Source: Sandaracinus amylolyticus
GTDB taxonomy: Bacteria > Myxococcota_A > Polyangia > Polyangiales > Sandaracinaceae
Direction: 5' to 3'
NCBI RefSeq assembly: GCF_000737325.1
Contig: NZ_CP011125.1
Coordinates: forward strand, 8,494,001 to 8,558,000
Length of the DNA stretch: 64,000 nucleotides
The notes below the pieces were generated by a model. It worked only from the letters and a program-made list of their open reading frames with translations. It had not been told where the DNA came from and searched no databases. Of this stretch, positions 9,152-18,851 are shown in pieces (position 1 is the stretch's first letter; every line of letters starts with the position of its first letter). The translations under genes were made by a program, and so were the position numbers.

Positions 9152-9688
9152 GTGGGGCAGACGCGGGTCGGGGTGGTGGTCGCGAGCGCAGCGCTGATGT
9201 GCGCGCTCGTGATCGCAGTGGGCGTGCAGCATCCAACCAGCGCGCAGGCTCCAGCCTCGGCCCCACTGACCGTCGGCGGTGCTCGCGCGCGGTCCGGCGT
9301 GCACCCGCTGCGCGCGCAGTTCACGCCCGATCCGTTCTCGGTCGCGGCCCATCCCGGAGGACCGATCCACGTCGCCGATCTCCGCCTCGGCGCGGGCTGT
9401 CGCGGCTACGTCGCCGCCGAGCCCGACGCGATCGTGCGCTTCTCGGGATCGGCGCCGCTCCTCCGCTTCTTCGTGCGCGCGACGACCGACGTGACGCTCG
9501 TGATCGCCGATCCCGGCGGGCGCTTCCTCTGCAACGACGACGCGGTCCCCGGCCGCACGACGAACGCGGTGGTCGACGTGTTCGCGCCGCGCCCCGGCCA
9601 ATACGACGTCTGGATCGGCGCTCACGCAGCAGGCACGACGATCGACGCGACGTTGTTCGTGACCAGCTCGCGCGACCAGCGCCCGTGA
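9152..9688 (+). CDS. Secreted protein, possible beta-sandwich domain, 178 aa
   Basis: From GTG 9152 the protein starts MGQTRVGVVVASAALMCALVIAVG, a signal peptide. The mature part reads ...FFVRATTDVTLVIADPGGRFLCNDDAV...VVDVFAPRPGQYDVWIG, resembling the small beta-sandwich domains found in secreted bacterial peptidases. No catalytic residues are evident. It ends 9 bp before the convergent MFS gene stop. Confidence 0.6.
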   Translation: MGQTRVGVVVASAALMCALVIAVGVQHPTSAQAPASAPLTVGGARARSGVHPLRAQFTPDPFSVAAHPGGPIHVADLRLGAGCRGYVAAEPDAIVRFSGSAPLLRFFVRATTDVTLVIADPGGRFLCNDDAVPGRTTNAVVDVFAPRPGQYDVWIGAHAAGTTIDATLFVTSSRDQRP

Positions 9689-9697
9689 CGTCGCAGC

Positions 9698-10894
9698 TCA
9701 CGCTCTGACGAGCCCGCCGCGCGCGTCCCACGCGATCAGCAGCGCGCCCGAGATCGCGGCGATCAGCGCCCCCAGCCCGAGCGCGTGCAGCGGCCCGAAC
9801 GCCTCCCAGATCCATCCCGTGAGCAGGCCCGCGGGGATGGCCGTCACCCCGATCACGAAGTGATAGAGCCCGAACGCGCGTCCTCGCGCGCTCGGCGGCG
9901 CGAGGTCCTTCACCATCGCCTTCTCCGCGGGCTCGGTGAGCCCGTGGTACGCGCCGTACACGACGAAGATGACCCACGCCTGCCACGCCTCGGTGGCGAC
10001 GCCGAGCGCGAGGTACGTGAGCGCGTAGACGATCCATCCGATCGCGACGAGACGCGGCCGCGGCACTCGATCCGCGAGGTCCCCGCCGATCCAGGTGCTC
10101 GCGACCTTCGACACGTGGAGCACCGCCCACAGCACCGGGATCATCGCGACCGGCACGCCGAGATCCTGCGCGCGCAGCAGCAGGAACGCGTCCGACGAAT
10201 TCCCCAGCGCGAAGAGCGCGAGGATGCCGAGATAGCCGCGCAGCGAGCGCGGCACCGCGGGCCCGGCGATCGTCGGCGCCTCGCCCTTCGCGACCGGCAT
10301 CGCCTCGGGCGCGGGCTCGCGCACGCTCAGCACACAGAGCAGCGCGATCACGCCCGGGATCAGCGCCGCCGCGAACACGCCGCGCACCGTGAGCCCCAGC
10401 GCGATCAGTGCGGTCGCGACCAGCGGTCCGACGACCGCGCCCGCGTGGTCCATCGCGCGATGGAACCCGAACGCGCGCCCGGCCTCGCCCGGCTCCGCCG
10501 CTGCTGCGATCATCGCGTCGCGCGGCGCGGTGCGCACGCCCTTGCCGACGCGATCGACGACCCGGATCGCGAGCACGTGCGCGGGGATCGCGGCGAGCGC
10601 GATCAGCGGGCGCGCGAACGTCGCGATCGCGTAGCCCACCACGACGAGCGGCTTCTTGCGCGGCGCGCGATCCGCGACGTAGCCCGAGCCGAGCTTGAGG
10701 AAGCTCGCGGTCGCTTCGGCCGCGCCCTCGATCAGCCCGAGCATCGCGGTGCTCGCGCCGAGCGTCGCGAGGAACGCGGGGAGCAGCGGCACGATCATGT
10801 CGGACGCGACGTCGGTGAAGAAGCTCGTCAGCCCGAGCGCGATCACCGCGACGGGCAGACGTGCGCGCGACGTCGGAGAGCGCGGCGAAGCCAC
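9698..10894 (-). CDS. Major facilitator superfamily transporter
   Basis: 398 residues from GTG 10894 with about twelve hydrophobic spans. The loop between helices 2 and 3 (YVADRAPRKKPLVVVGY) carries the MFS basic signature, and RVVDRVGKGVRTAPRDAMIA is typical of a drug-efflux-like subgroup. An inner-membrane proton-coupled exporter is likely, substrate unknown. The frame stays open up to 11434, but that extension is Arg-rich and overlaps the lipoprotein gene. GTG 10894 lies 17 bp after that gene's stop, suggesting cotranscription. Confidence 0.8.
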   Translation of the reverse strand: MASPRSPTSRARLPVAVIALGLTSFFTDVASDMIVPLLPAFLATLGASTAMLGLIEGAAEATASFLKLGSGYVADRAPRKKPLVVVGYAIATFARPLIALAAIPAHVLAIRVVDRVGKGVRTAPRDAMIAAAAEPGEAGRAFGFHRAMDHAGAVVGPLVATALIALGLTVRGVFAAALIPGVIALLCVLSVREPAPEAMPVAKGEAPTIAGPAVPRSLRGYLGILALFALGNSSDAFLLLRAQDLGVPVAMIPVLWAVLHVSKVASTWIGGDLADRVPRPRLVAIGWIVYALTYLALGVATEAWQAWVIFVVYGAYHGLTEPAEKAMVKDLAPPSARGRAFGLYHFVIGVTAIPAGLLTGWIWEAFGPLHALGLGALIAAISGALLIAWDARGGLVRA

Positions 10895-10911
10895 GCCGCG
10901 AGGATGCGCGA

Positions 10912-11559
10912 TCAATCGCTCGCAGCCAGCGGCACGAGCGCGGTGCCGAGGCGACGTCCGTCGTGGCTCGTCACGTCGGCGCGGAAGAGGATGCGCCCCG
11001 CGTCGGCGGGCACGTGCTGGAAGAACAGGAACCCGTCGACGAAGCCGCCGGGACGCAGCAGCCCTTCGGGGAGCTCGCGGCGGCGCATCTCCTCGACCGG
11101 CAGCTGCACGTCCTGCCACACCGCCGCGGCCTCGCTCTCCGGCGCGGTGTAGAACGCGTCGAACGTCGGCGACGGCTCGAAGCCCTCGGCGTCGATCTCG
11201 CGCGCGACCGGGATCGGCTGCGGCATCGCGTCGGGCGCGCGGTACGGCGCGACGGTGAGGTAGCGGCGCATGCTCGTGTCGGTGAGCGCGAAGTGCCCGT
11301 GGCGGATCAGGATCGGTCGCGGCCCGACGTTCTCGATGCGCACGCGCACCGGCGTGAGCACGCGCGCGATCTGATCGCGCCCCGTCCACGCGTCGCCCTG
11401 CACGATCCACCGCACGCCCGCGGCCTCCGCCCACGCGGCGTCGGGCGCACCGACGACACGATCGGCCTTGCCGGCAGGCGTGAGCTCGGTGGTCGCGCCA
11501 CAGCCGGCGAGACCGAGCACGAGCGCGAGCGAGAGCAGCTTGGAGGGGATGCGGCGCAT
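10912..11559 (-). CDS. Lipoprotein of unknown function, 215 aa
   Basis: From ATG 11559 the N-terminus MRRIPSKLLSLALVLGLAGC is a lipoprotein signal. The mature protein has alternating hydrophobic residues (VRVRIENVGPRPILIRHGHFALTD) suggesting a beta-sandwich, and ends with DVTSHDGRRLGTALVPL. It precedes the MFS gene by 17 bp, so the two may work together at the envelope. Upstream starts to 11886 would overlap the divergent cyclase gene and are rejected. Confidence 0.65.
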   Translation of the reverse strand: MRRIPSKLLSLALVLGLAGCGATTELTPAGKADRVVGAPDAAWAEAAGVRWIVQGDAWTGRDQIARVLTPVRVRIENVGPRPILIRHGHFALTDTSMRRYLTVAPYRAPDAMPQPIPVAREIDAEGFEPSPTFDAFYTAPESEAAAVWQDVQLPVEEMRRRELPEGLLRPGGFVDGFLFFQHVPADAGRILFRADVTSHDGRRLGTALVPLAASD

Positions 11560-11675
11560 GTTCTCTCCTCTTCGAGAGCGCATGGGCGCCGACGTTCGTC
11601 GCGGAAACCCGTGGCGCGCTTCGTCGTGGCGCACCGCCACGATCGCGCTTCTTTCGCGCGCCGGACGCGGCGACA

Positions 11676-13316
11676 ATGGACGCGATGGCGGGGACGACGA
11701 ACCTGGATGCCGGTGCGCGGATCGCAGAGCTCGAGGCGCGCGTCGCGCTGCTCGAGGAGCGCTGGCGCCTGAACGACGCGGTCGATCGGCTGGCGGAGAT
11801 CGCGGTGCGCGATCGGCTCCCGCTCGATCACGCGATGCGTCTCTTGATGCCGGTGCTCTGCGACGCCGTCGACGCGCGCGTCGCATGGATCCGCACCTAC
11901 GACGAGACGCTCTCGCTGCACGACTACGTGCACGCGACCGGCGACGAAGCGACGCTGCCCATCGACCTCGACGCGCTCGCCGCGCGCGCGGATGCCGGGG
12001 CCGTCCTCGAGCGTGTCGGCTCGAGCACCGTGGTCGCGCAGCGGATCGACGTCGCCGGCGATCCGTTCGGCACCGCCGCGGTGCTGATCCCGACGGCGCT
12101 CGACGACAGGCAGGCCGAGCGAGTGCGCGGCCTGCTGCACGTGTTCTGCGAGGAGATCGACAACACGCTCGCGTCGATCGCCCTCGCGCGGAAGAAGGCG
12201 CTCGCGATCGACGCGATGAGCGACGCGCTCGCCGAGCCGGTGCTCGACGACGGCCTCCGCGCCGCGCTCGCGATCCTCCAGGCGAACGTGCCCTTCGAGG
12301 ACATGCTGCTCGTCTTCCGACACGAGGACGACGCGTCGGGCCGCACGCTGCACTACAAGATCATCCAGAACGGCGTGCTCGTGCACGACTCGACGACGCG
12401 CGCGGATCCCGAGATCGACGCGTTCCTCCGCTCGCGTGCGTTCCGCATGATGGCCGGCGACGACGCCGAGGTGCGCGAGCGCTTCGGCATCCGTCGCTAC
12501 CGCGAGGAGGTGCTGATCAACGGCGTGCGGTCCGCGCGCGTCGTCGGTCGTCTCGTCGTCTCGAGCAAGCGCGGCGAGTTCAACACGTTCGATCGCGATC
12601 TGCTCGACCGCTTCGCGGACTCGCTGCGCCAGCGCATCGTCGACTTCAACCGCGAGTGGAAGACGCTGAGCGTCGCGTTCCCGCGCGACGCGTGCGATCG
12701 CCTGCTGCGCGAGGAGAGCTATCGGGAGAAGTACCTCACGCCGCGCGAGCGCGAGTGCGCGGTGATGTTCTGCGACATCAGCGGCTTCACGCGCGTCTGC
12801 GAGCAGGTGCTGGTGCGCCCGCAGGCGATCGGCCGGCTCGTCGACACGTGGAGCGAGCGCGTCGTCGAGATCCTGTGGGAGACCGGCGGCGTCTTCGACA
12901 AGATGGTCGGCGACTGCATCATCGGGATCTGGGGCCCGCCCTTCTTCGATCGATCGTCGAAGGAGCTCTGCCTCGCGGCGATGGACGCCGCGGCGCGCAT
13001 CCGCGACTTCACGCGCTCGCTCACGACGCACGAGGATCTGCCGGAGCTCGCGGGCGCCGAGCCGCTCGACGTGGCGACGGGCCTGCACTGGTGCCCGCTC
13101 TTCGTCGGCGTGTTCGGGCCCGACGAGGACTACACGGGCTTCAGCGCGGGCATGAACAACACCGCGCGCCTACAGGGCCAGGCGAAGGGCGGTGAGATCC
13201 TGTGCATGGACTCGCTGGTGGGCGTGGTCGACGACGACGCGCGCTTCGAGGCGTGGCGCGAGGCGAAGGTGAAGAACGTCGAGCACCCGCTGCGCTTCCG
13301 CGCGATGAGACGCTAG
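11676..13316 (+). CDS. Class III adenylate/guanylate cyclase with GAF-like sensor
   Basis: 546 residues. The N-terminal ~330 contain a coiled coil and two GAF-like regions. The C-terminal catalytic domain starts near residue 350: AVMFCDISGFTR carries metal-binding D367, FDKMVGDCIIG carries K409 (purine contact) and the second metal Asp D413, and NNTARLQGQAKGGEILC holds the transition-state Asn/Arg region. It should make a cyclic nucleotide in response to a ligand bound by the N-terminal half. K409 is typical of adenylate rather than guanylate specificity. There are no membrane spans. The second in-frame ATG at 11685 is an alternative start. Confidence 0.85.
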   Translation: MDAMAGTTNLDAGARIAELEARVALLEERWRLNDAVDRLAEIAVRDRLPLDHAMRLLMPVLCDAVDARVAWIRTYDETLSLHDYVHATGDEATLPIDLDALAARADAGAVLERVGSSTVVAQRIDVAGDPFGTAAVLIPTALDDRQAERVRGLLHVFCEEIDNTLASIALARKKALAIDAMSDALAEPVLDDGLRAALAILQANVPFEDMLLVFRHEDDASGRTLHYKIIQNGVLVHDSTTRADPEIDAFLRSRAFRMMAGDDAEVRERFGIRRYREEVLINGVRSARVVGRLVVSSKRGEFNTFDRDLLDRFADSLRQRIVDFNREWKTLSVAFPRDACDRLLREESYREKYLTPRERECAVMFCDISGFTRVCEQVLVRPQAIGRLVDTWSERVVEILWETGGVFDKMVGDCIIGIWGPPFFDRSSKELCLAAMDAAARIRDFTRSLTTHEDLPELAGAEPLDVATGLHWCPLFVGVFGPDEDYTGFSAGMNNTARLQGQAKGGEILCMDSLVGVVDDDARFEAWREAKVKNVEHPLRFRAMRR

Positions 13317-13326
13317 GTGTCTCGGC

Positions 13327-13360
13327 GCTACGGAATCCGTAGCGCTACGGATTTCGTAGC
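13327..13360. repeat. Two adjacent 17-bp palindromes
   Basis: GCTACGGAATCCGTAGC (13327-13343) is followed directly by GCTACGGATTTCGTAGC (13344-13360). Each is its own hairpin and the two differ at 2 positions. They lie 10 bp after the cyclase stop; a terminator or a paired operator are both possible. Confidence 0.6.
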
Positions 13361-13462
13361 AGAAGCGTCCCTCTCCCACCCTCACCTGCACTTCCTGCCC
13401 TCCTGAGCGGAATCCTCTTCTTCTTCCTCGTCTCCACGGGGTGAAGTACCGTGCAGCCCGCC

Positions 13463-14221
13463 ATGAACGACGTGCTGCGGGTCGAAGATCACGGTGCGGT
13501 GCGCGTGCTGACCCTCAGCCGCCCCGAGAAGAAGAACGCGTTCGACGTCGCGCTCACCGAGGCGCTCTGGAGCGCGCTCGAGCGCGCGAGCGCCGACGAG
13601 AGCGTGCGCGTGGTCGTGGTCACCGGCGCGGGCGACATGTTCTCCGCGGGCGCCGACGTGAACCTGTTCCTCCAGGCGGGCACCGGCGGGCTCGAGGGCG
13701 ACATCAGCAAGGTCGCGCGCCTCTACGAGCCGCTGCGCGCATGCACGAAGCCGGTGATCGCCGCGGTGCAGGGCCCGACGGTCGGCATGGGCGTCACGAT
13801 GCTCCCGCACTTCGATCTCGTGTACGCCGCCGAGCACGCGACGTTCTTGGTGCCGTTCGTGCGGCTCGGGCTCGTCGTCGAGTACGCGGGCTCGTTCGCG
13901 CTGCCGCGGCTCATCGGGCACCAGCGCACGCGCGAGCTGCTGTTGCGCGCGAAGCCGATCGACGCGCGCACCGCGGAGCACTGGGGGCTCGTCACGCGCG
14001 TCTTCCCGCGCGAGTCGTTCACCAGCGAAGTGATGGCGATCGCGAACGACGTCGCGGCGCTGCCGCCCGGCGCGATCCTCGAGTGCCGTCGCCTCGTCGA
14101 CAAGGGCGAGCAGAGCGACATGCAGCACGCGATCGACGAAGAGAACCGCGTGCTCGCGACGCGCTACGGCAGCGCGGAGAACGTCGACGCCGTGAAGGCG
14201 TTCCTGACCCGTCGGAAGTGA
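13463..14221 (+). CDS. Enoyl-CoA hydratase/isomerase family protein
   Basis: 252 residues from ATG 13463 (GTG 13451 adds MQPA). LSRPEKKNAFD begins the crotonase fold, MFSAGADVNLF gives the oxyanion-hole loop, and VQGPTVGMGVTMLPHFDLVYAAEHATF is the second conserved block. Family members hydrate or isomerise enoyl-CoA esters, usually in fatty-acid breakdown. The catalytic Glu pair is not obvious, so the exact reaction is open. The stop overlaps a GTG of the next frame (14218), and the kinase gene follows closely. Confidence 0.85.
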   Translation: MNDVLRVEDHGAVRVLTLSRPEKKNAFDVALTEALWSALERASADESVRVVVVTGAGDMFSAGADVNLFLQAGTGGLEGDISKVARLYEPLRACTKPVIAAVQGPTVGMGVTMLPHFDLVYAAEHATFLVPFVRLGLVVEYAGSFALPRLIGHQRTRELLLRAKPIDARTAEHWGLVTRVFPRESFTSEVMAIANDVAALPPGAILECRRLVDKGEQSDMQHAIDEENRVLATRYGSAENVDAVKAFLTRRK

Positions 14222-14280
14222 TCGACCTTCGTTGCGGGGGGCGCCGCGCGCGCCTAGGTCCGCAGCCCCAGGAGCAGCTC

Positions 14281-17200
14281 TTGAACGGACCCGGCGAGCC
14301 GGCGAACGACCTCTCGGCGGCGCTCGCCGACATCATGGAGCTCGTGCCGACGCGCATCGCGTACATCGACGCCGGCGAGCGCTTCCGGTTCGCGAACCGC
14401 GCGTACGTCGCGTGGCACGGGCGCGGTGTCGACGAGGTGGTCGGGCACACCGCGCGCGAGGTGCTCGGCGAGACGGCGTACGCGATCGTCCACGAGCACA
14501 TCCGCGGCGCGCTCGCGGGCGAGACGCAGCGCTTCGACACCGAGATCCCGTACGCCGAGCGAGGCGCGCGCTGGGTCGAGGTCGTGTACCTGCCGCGGCG
14601 CGCCGACGACGGTCGCGTGCACGGCTTCGTGGTGACCGTCACCGACATCACCGATCGCAAGAACGCCGCGAGCGAGGTCGAGCGTGGGCGGGCGCGCATC
14701 CAGCACGCGTTCACGCAGCTGCCGGCGATCGTCTCGCTCGCGCTGGGCCCCGATCACGTGCTCGCGGCGATGAGCCCGTCGGCGATCGAGGCGCTCGGGC
14801 CGCTCGCCGCGCTGGGGCGCCCGCTGCGCGACGTCGTCGAGGAGCTCGGCATGGGCGCGCCGGTGCTGGCGCTCTACGACCGCGTGTACCGCGAGGGCGC
14901 GGTCGTGCGGACGCCCGCGACGCACTACGTGCTGCACGGTCGCGAGCGGGTGTTCGACTCGACGTACCAGCCGCTGCGCGACGAGCACGGCGGGATCGAG
15001 GGCGTGATCTCGTTCTCGCTCGACGTGACCGAGCGCGCGCTCGCGGCGCGACGCCGCGATCTGCTCGCGAGCGTCGGCAGCGCGCTCGCGGAGACGCGCA
15101 CGCCGGACGCGACGCTCGCGTGCCTCGCCGACGCCGTCGTCCCCACGCTCGCGGATCGCGCGATCGTGCATCGACGCGACGAGGACGGAACCGTGCGGCG
15201 CGTCGTCGAGCGGGCGAGCGACGCGCCTGCCCCGACCCGAGACGTCGCGGCGATCGCGGACGTGATCGATCGCGCCGAGGCGATCGCGTCGTCGGAGGTG
15301 ATCGTGGTCCCGCTCGCGCTCGGCGGCGGCACGCGCGGCGCGCTCGAGCTGACCCGCGCGCAGGGCTCGGGACGGGTGCACGCGTCGGAGGACGTCGCGC
15401 TCGCGCACGAGATCGCGCGGCTCGGCGAGACCGCGCTCGATCGCGCGCACGCGCACGCCGCGCTCGAGGAGGCGCGCGCGAACGACGCGTTCCTCGCGGA
15501 GGCCGCGCACATCCTGTCGGCGTCGCTCGACGTCGACGAGACGCTGCGTCGGATCGCGCGGCTCGCCGTGCCGATGCTCGGCGACCTGTGCGTGCTCGGC
15601 GTGGTCGAGCGCGACGGACGGCATCGCCAGGTCGCGGAGGCCGCGGACGACGACGCGCAGGAAGCGCGGCTCCGCGCGCTGCGCCGGTGGTCCGAGCATC
15701 CGCTCGCGCCGATCGCCAGCGCGATCGAGCGCCCGGGCGACGAGCCCGCGATCACCGAGCTCGACGACGCGCTGGTCGATCGCATGGCGCGCGATCCGGA
15801 GGAGCTCGCGATCCTGCGCGAGCTCGGCGCGCGCACCTCGCTCGCGGTGCCGATCGCGGCGCACGGACGCACGCTCGCGGTGCTGCACCTCGGCATGGCG
15901 CGCTCGGGGCGTCGTCACGGGCCACGACACCGCGCGCTCGCGATGCGGCTCGCGGCGCGCGCCGCCATCTCGCTCGAGAACGCGCACCTCTACACCGAAG
16001 CGCGCGAGGCCGCGACCGAGCGCGCCCGCGACGCGCAGCGCCTGCGCGCGCTCGCCGACATCTCGCGCGTGTTCGCGGAGGTCAGCCTCGATCCCGAGCT
16101 CGCGTACGACGCGATCGCGCGCATCGCCGCGCAGAAGCTCGGTGACCTCGCCGCGATCAACCTGCTCTCGCACGACGGCGAGTGGCTCGAGACGGTTGCG
16201 CTGCACCACCTGGATCCCGCGCGCGAGGCCCTCGCCCACGCCATCTTCACGCGGCCCACGCCGGTCGAGGGCTCGCTCAACGGCGAAGCCGTGCGCACCG
16301 GGAAGGTGGTGCGCATGCAGCACGGCCCTCGCGATCCGCACGTCGCGACCGATGCCGGGCGCCGCTACATCGACGAAGCGCAGGCGCGCGAGGTGGTCGC
16401 CGCGCCGCTCGAGGTGCGCGGTCGCGTGATCGGCACCATCGCCGTGACCAGCGAGCGCGAGGGCAAGTCGCTCGACATCGAGCTGCTGGAGGAGATCGCG
16501 CACCGCGCCGCGCTGCTGATCGAGAACGCACGCCTGTTCCGCGCTGCGCAGGACGCGACGCGCATGCGCGACGAGCTCGTCGCGACGGTCTCGCACGAGC
16601 TGCGCACGCCCCTCAACGCGATCCTCGGCTGGGCCGCGATCGCGCGCGCGCGCACCGAGGACGCGACGCTGATCACGCGCGCGCTCGAGACGATCGAGCG
16701 CAACGCGCGCGCGCAGGCGAAGCTGGTCGACGATCTGCTCGACGTGGCGCGCATCGTCGGCGGCACGATGCGGCTCGAGAGCGCCGACCTCGAGCCCGAG
16801 CTCGTCGCGCGCGCCGCGATCGACGCGCTGCGCCCGGCCGCCGACGCGCGACGCGTGCGCATCGATCTGGTCGCCGAGGATCCCTGCCCGCGGGTGCGCG
16901 CCGACGCGTCGCGCCTGCAGCAGATCGTGTGGAACCTCGTCTCGAACGCGGTGAAGTTCTCCCGCGACGACGGGCACGTGCGCGTGACGCTGCGCCGCAA
17001 CGGCGACGCGCTCGAGATCGTCGTCGAGGACGACGGCATCGGCATCGAGCCCTCGTTCCTCCCCCACGTGTTCGAGCGGTTCCGCCAGGCGCGACCGACC
17101 CCGGGGCGCGGCAAGGGCGGTGTGGGGCTCGGGCTCGCGATCGTGCGGCACCTCGTCGAAGCACACGGCGGCACCGTCTCGGTCGCGAGCGACGGGCGCG

Positions 17201-17691
17201 ATCGCGGCACGCGCTTCGTGGTGCGGCTGCCGGCGCGGCCCGACGGCGCGGACAGCGCGACCCACGCGCTGCCCGAGCCCAGCGCGCTCAACGGCGTGGT
17301 GCGCCTCGACGGAGTGCAGGTCCTGCTCGTCGAGGACGACGACGACACGCGCGAGGCGCTGCGCGTCGCGCTCTCCGCCGCGGGCGCCGAGGTCGTCGAC
17401 GCGCGCGACGGAGCCGAGGCGCTGCGCGCGCTCGACCGCGCGGTGCCCGACGTGATCGTCAGCGACGTCGCGATGCCGGTGCTCGACGGCTACGGCTTCC
17501 TGCGCGCGGTGCGGGCGCGACCGCAGGTCGGCGGCGGGAACGTCCCCGCGATCGCGATGACCGCGTTCGCGCGCCCCGAGGACGCGTGGCGCGCCCGCGA
17601 GGCGGGCTTCCAGACGCACCTCGCGAAGCCCGCCGATCCCGCGACCGTCGCCCGCGCGATCGCCGAGATGACGCCGCGTCGCGCGCGCTGA
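14281..17691 (+). CDS. Hybrid sensor histidine kinase: PAS-PAS-GAFx3-HisKA-HATPase-REC
   Basis: 1136 residues. I chose TTG 14281 because AGGAG (14270-14274) lies 6 nt ahead; GTG 14218 and ATG 14335 are alternatives. Two PAS domains (about residues 10-260) are followed by three GAF-like domains. The phosphorylation box [14 protein letters not shown] has H772. The ATPase domain shows WNLVSNAVKF, DDGIGIE and GLGLAIV. The C-terminal receiver has LLVEDDDD and phospho-acceptor D1062 in VSDVAMP. It has no membrane span, so it senses a cytoplasmic signal. Output is probably phosphorelay to an unlinked partner, because no response regulator is adjacent. Confidence 0.88.
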   Translation: MNGPGEPANDLSAALADIMELVPTRIAYIDAGERFRFANRAYVAWHGRGVDEVVGHTAREVLGETAYAIVHEHIRGALAGETQRFDTEIPYAERGARWVEVVYLPRRADDGRVHGFVVTVTDITDRKNAASEVERGRARIQHAFTQLPAIVSLALGPDHVLAAMSPSAIEALGPLAALGRPLRDVVEELGMGAPVLALYDRVYREGAVVRTPATHYVLHGRERVFDSTYQPLRDEHGGIEGVISFSLDVTERALAARRRDLLASVGSALAETRTPDATLACLADAVVPTLADRAIVHRRDEDGTVRRVVERASDAPAPTRDVAAIADVIDRAEAIASSEVIVVPLALGGGTRGALELTRAQGSGRVHASEDVALAHEIARLGETALDRAHAHAALEEARANDAFLAEAAHILSASLDVDETLRRIARLAVPMLGDLCVLGVVERDGRHRQVAEAADDDAQEARLRALRRWSEHPLAPIASAIERPGDEPAITELDDALVDRMARDPEELAILRELGARTSLAVPIAAHGRTLAVLHLGMARSGRRHGPRHRALAMRLAARAAISLENAHLYTEAREAATERARDAQRLRALADISRVFAEVSLDPELAYDAIARIAAQKLGDLAAINLLSHDGEWLETVALHHLDPAREALAHAIFTRPTPVEGSLNGEAVRTGKVVRMQHGPRDPHVATDAGRRYIDEAQAREVVAAPLEVRGRVIGTIAVTSEREGKSLDIELLEEIAHRAALLIENARLFRAAQDATRMRDELVATVSHELRTPLNAILGWAAIARARTEDATLITRALETIERNARAQAKLVDDLLDVARIVGGTMRLESADLEPELVARAAIDALRPAADARRVRIDLVAEDPCPRVRADASRLQQIVWNLVSNAVKFSRDDGHVRVTLRRNGDALEIVVEDDGIGIEPSFLPHVFERFRQARPTPGRGKGGVGLGLAIVRHLVEAHGGTVSVASDGRDRGTRFVVRLPARPDGADSATHALPEPSALNGVVRLDGVQVLLVEDDDDTREALRVALSAAGAEVVDARDGAEALRALDRAVPDVIVSDVAMPVLDGYGFLRAVRARPQVGGGNVPAIAMTAFARPEDAWRAREAGFQTHLAKPADPATVARAIAEMTPRRAR

Positions 17692-17733
17692 GCCGTCTTG
17701 GCGCCCTCCCGCGCGCTGCGGCATCCTCGCGCC

Positions 17734-18738
17734 GTGCCTCCACACGATGCCAGGGCGCGCGACGTCGGGTGCGTCGCGATCGGCCGCAACGAAGGTGAAC
17801 GTCTGGTGCGCTGCCTGCGCTCGCTCGCGGGGCGCGTGGCGCACGTCGTCTACGTCGACTCCGCCTCGACCGACGGCAGCGCGGCGCGCGCGAGAGAGCT
17901 CGGCGCCGACGTGGTCGAGCTCGATCTCTCGATCCCGTTCACCGCGGCGCGCGCGCGCAACGAGGGGTTCGCGCGGCTCCGCGAGATCGCGCCCGAGCTC
18001 CGCTACGTGCAGTTCGTCGACGGCGACTGCGAGGTGGTCGAGGGCTGGCTCGAGACCGCGCGCGCTCGGCTCGAGCAGGATCGCTCGCTCGCCGTGGTGT
18101 GCGGGCGCCGGCGCGAGCGCTTCAAGGACGCGAGCGTCTGGAACCGCATCATCGACGTCGAGTGGGACACGCCGGTCGGCGAGGCGAGCGCGTGCGGCGG
18201 CGACGCGATGATGCGCGCCTCGGCGTTCGTCGAGGTCGGCGGCTTCGACGGATCGCTGATCGCCGGCGAGGAGCCCGAGCTCTGCGTGCGGCTGCGCCGC
18301 GCGGGACATCGCATCGAGCGCCTCGACGCCGAGATGACGCTGCACGACGCGGCGATGACGCACGTCTCGCAGTGGTGGAAGCGCTCCGTGCGCGCGGGGC
18401 ACGCGTTCGCCGAGGGCGCCGCGCTGCACGGCGCGTCCGAGCAGCGACACTGGGTGCGCGAGACGCGCCGGATCTTCTTCTGGGGCGCGGTCGTCCCCGG
18501 CGTCGCGATCGGGGCCGCAGTGCCCACGCTGGGCGCGAGCCTCGCGCTGCTCGCCGCCTATCCCGTGAGCGCGTCGCGCATCTATCGATCGACACGCGCG
18601 CGCGGGCGCTCGCGCGCCGACGCCGCGGCGTACGCGGTCTCGGTGCCGGTCGGGCGCTTCGCGGAGCTGCAAGGCGCGCTCAAGTACCACCTCGGCCGCG
18701 TGCGCGGCCGGCGCAGCGGGCTCATCGAGTACAAGTAG
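17734..18738 (+). CDS. Family 2 glycosyltransferase
   Basis: 334 residues from GTG 17734 (TTG 17698 is an alternative). GCVAIGRNEGERLVRCLRSL and VVYVDSASTDGS form the nucleotide-sugar-binding fold. QFVDGDCEVVEGWL contains the DxD-like metal motif, and GGFDGSLIAGEEPELCVRLRRAGH is the acceptor-side ED motif. A hydrophobic hairpin near residues 250-280 (FFWGAVVPGVAIGAAV...LALLAAYPV) probably anchors it to the inner membrane. It likely adds a sugar to a surface glycan. It begins 42 bp after the kinase stop. Confidence 0.82.
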   Translation: MPPHDARARDVGCVAIGRNEGERLVRCLRSLAGRVAHVVYVDSASTDGSAARARELGADVVELDLSIPFTAARARNEGFARLREIAPELRYVQFVDGDCEVVEGWLETARARLEQDRSLAVVCGRRRERFKDASVWNRIIDVEWDTPVGEASACGGDAMMRASAFVEVGGFDGSLIAGEEPELCVRLRRAGHRIERLDAEMTLHDAAMTHVSQWWKRSVRAGHAFAEGAALHGASEQRHWVRETRRIFFWGAVVPGVAIGAAVPTLGASLALLAAYPVSASRIYRSTRARGRSRADAAAYAVSVPVGRFAELQGALKYHLGRVRGRRSGLIEYK

Positions 18739-18851
18739 CGCAGCGCCACGCGCACGACGTGCGACGAGGCCGCGCGCCTCGCGCTCGTGCCGCGCGATCC
18801 GACGCCTCGCGCGGCACGTGCACGGGTACGCGGCGTGCTGCGCCGCGCCAC

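Noticed and set aside
9698-11434. Extended 578-residue form of the MFS transporter
   Set aside because: The first 180 residues are Arg-rich and overlap the lipoprotein gene; GTG 10894 gives a normal MFS N-terminus.
14254-18690. A 1478-codon open frame on the minus strand opposite the hybrid kinase
   Set aside because: It is antisense to recognisable PAS, GAF, kinase and glycosyltransferase domains; long open antisense frames are expected from the G/C-rich third positions.
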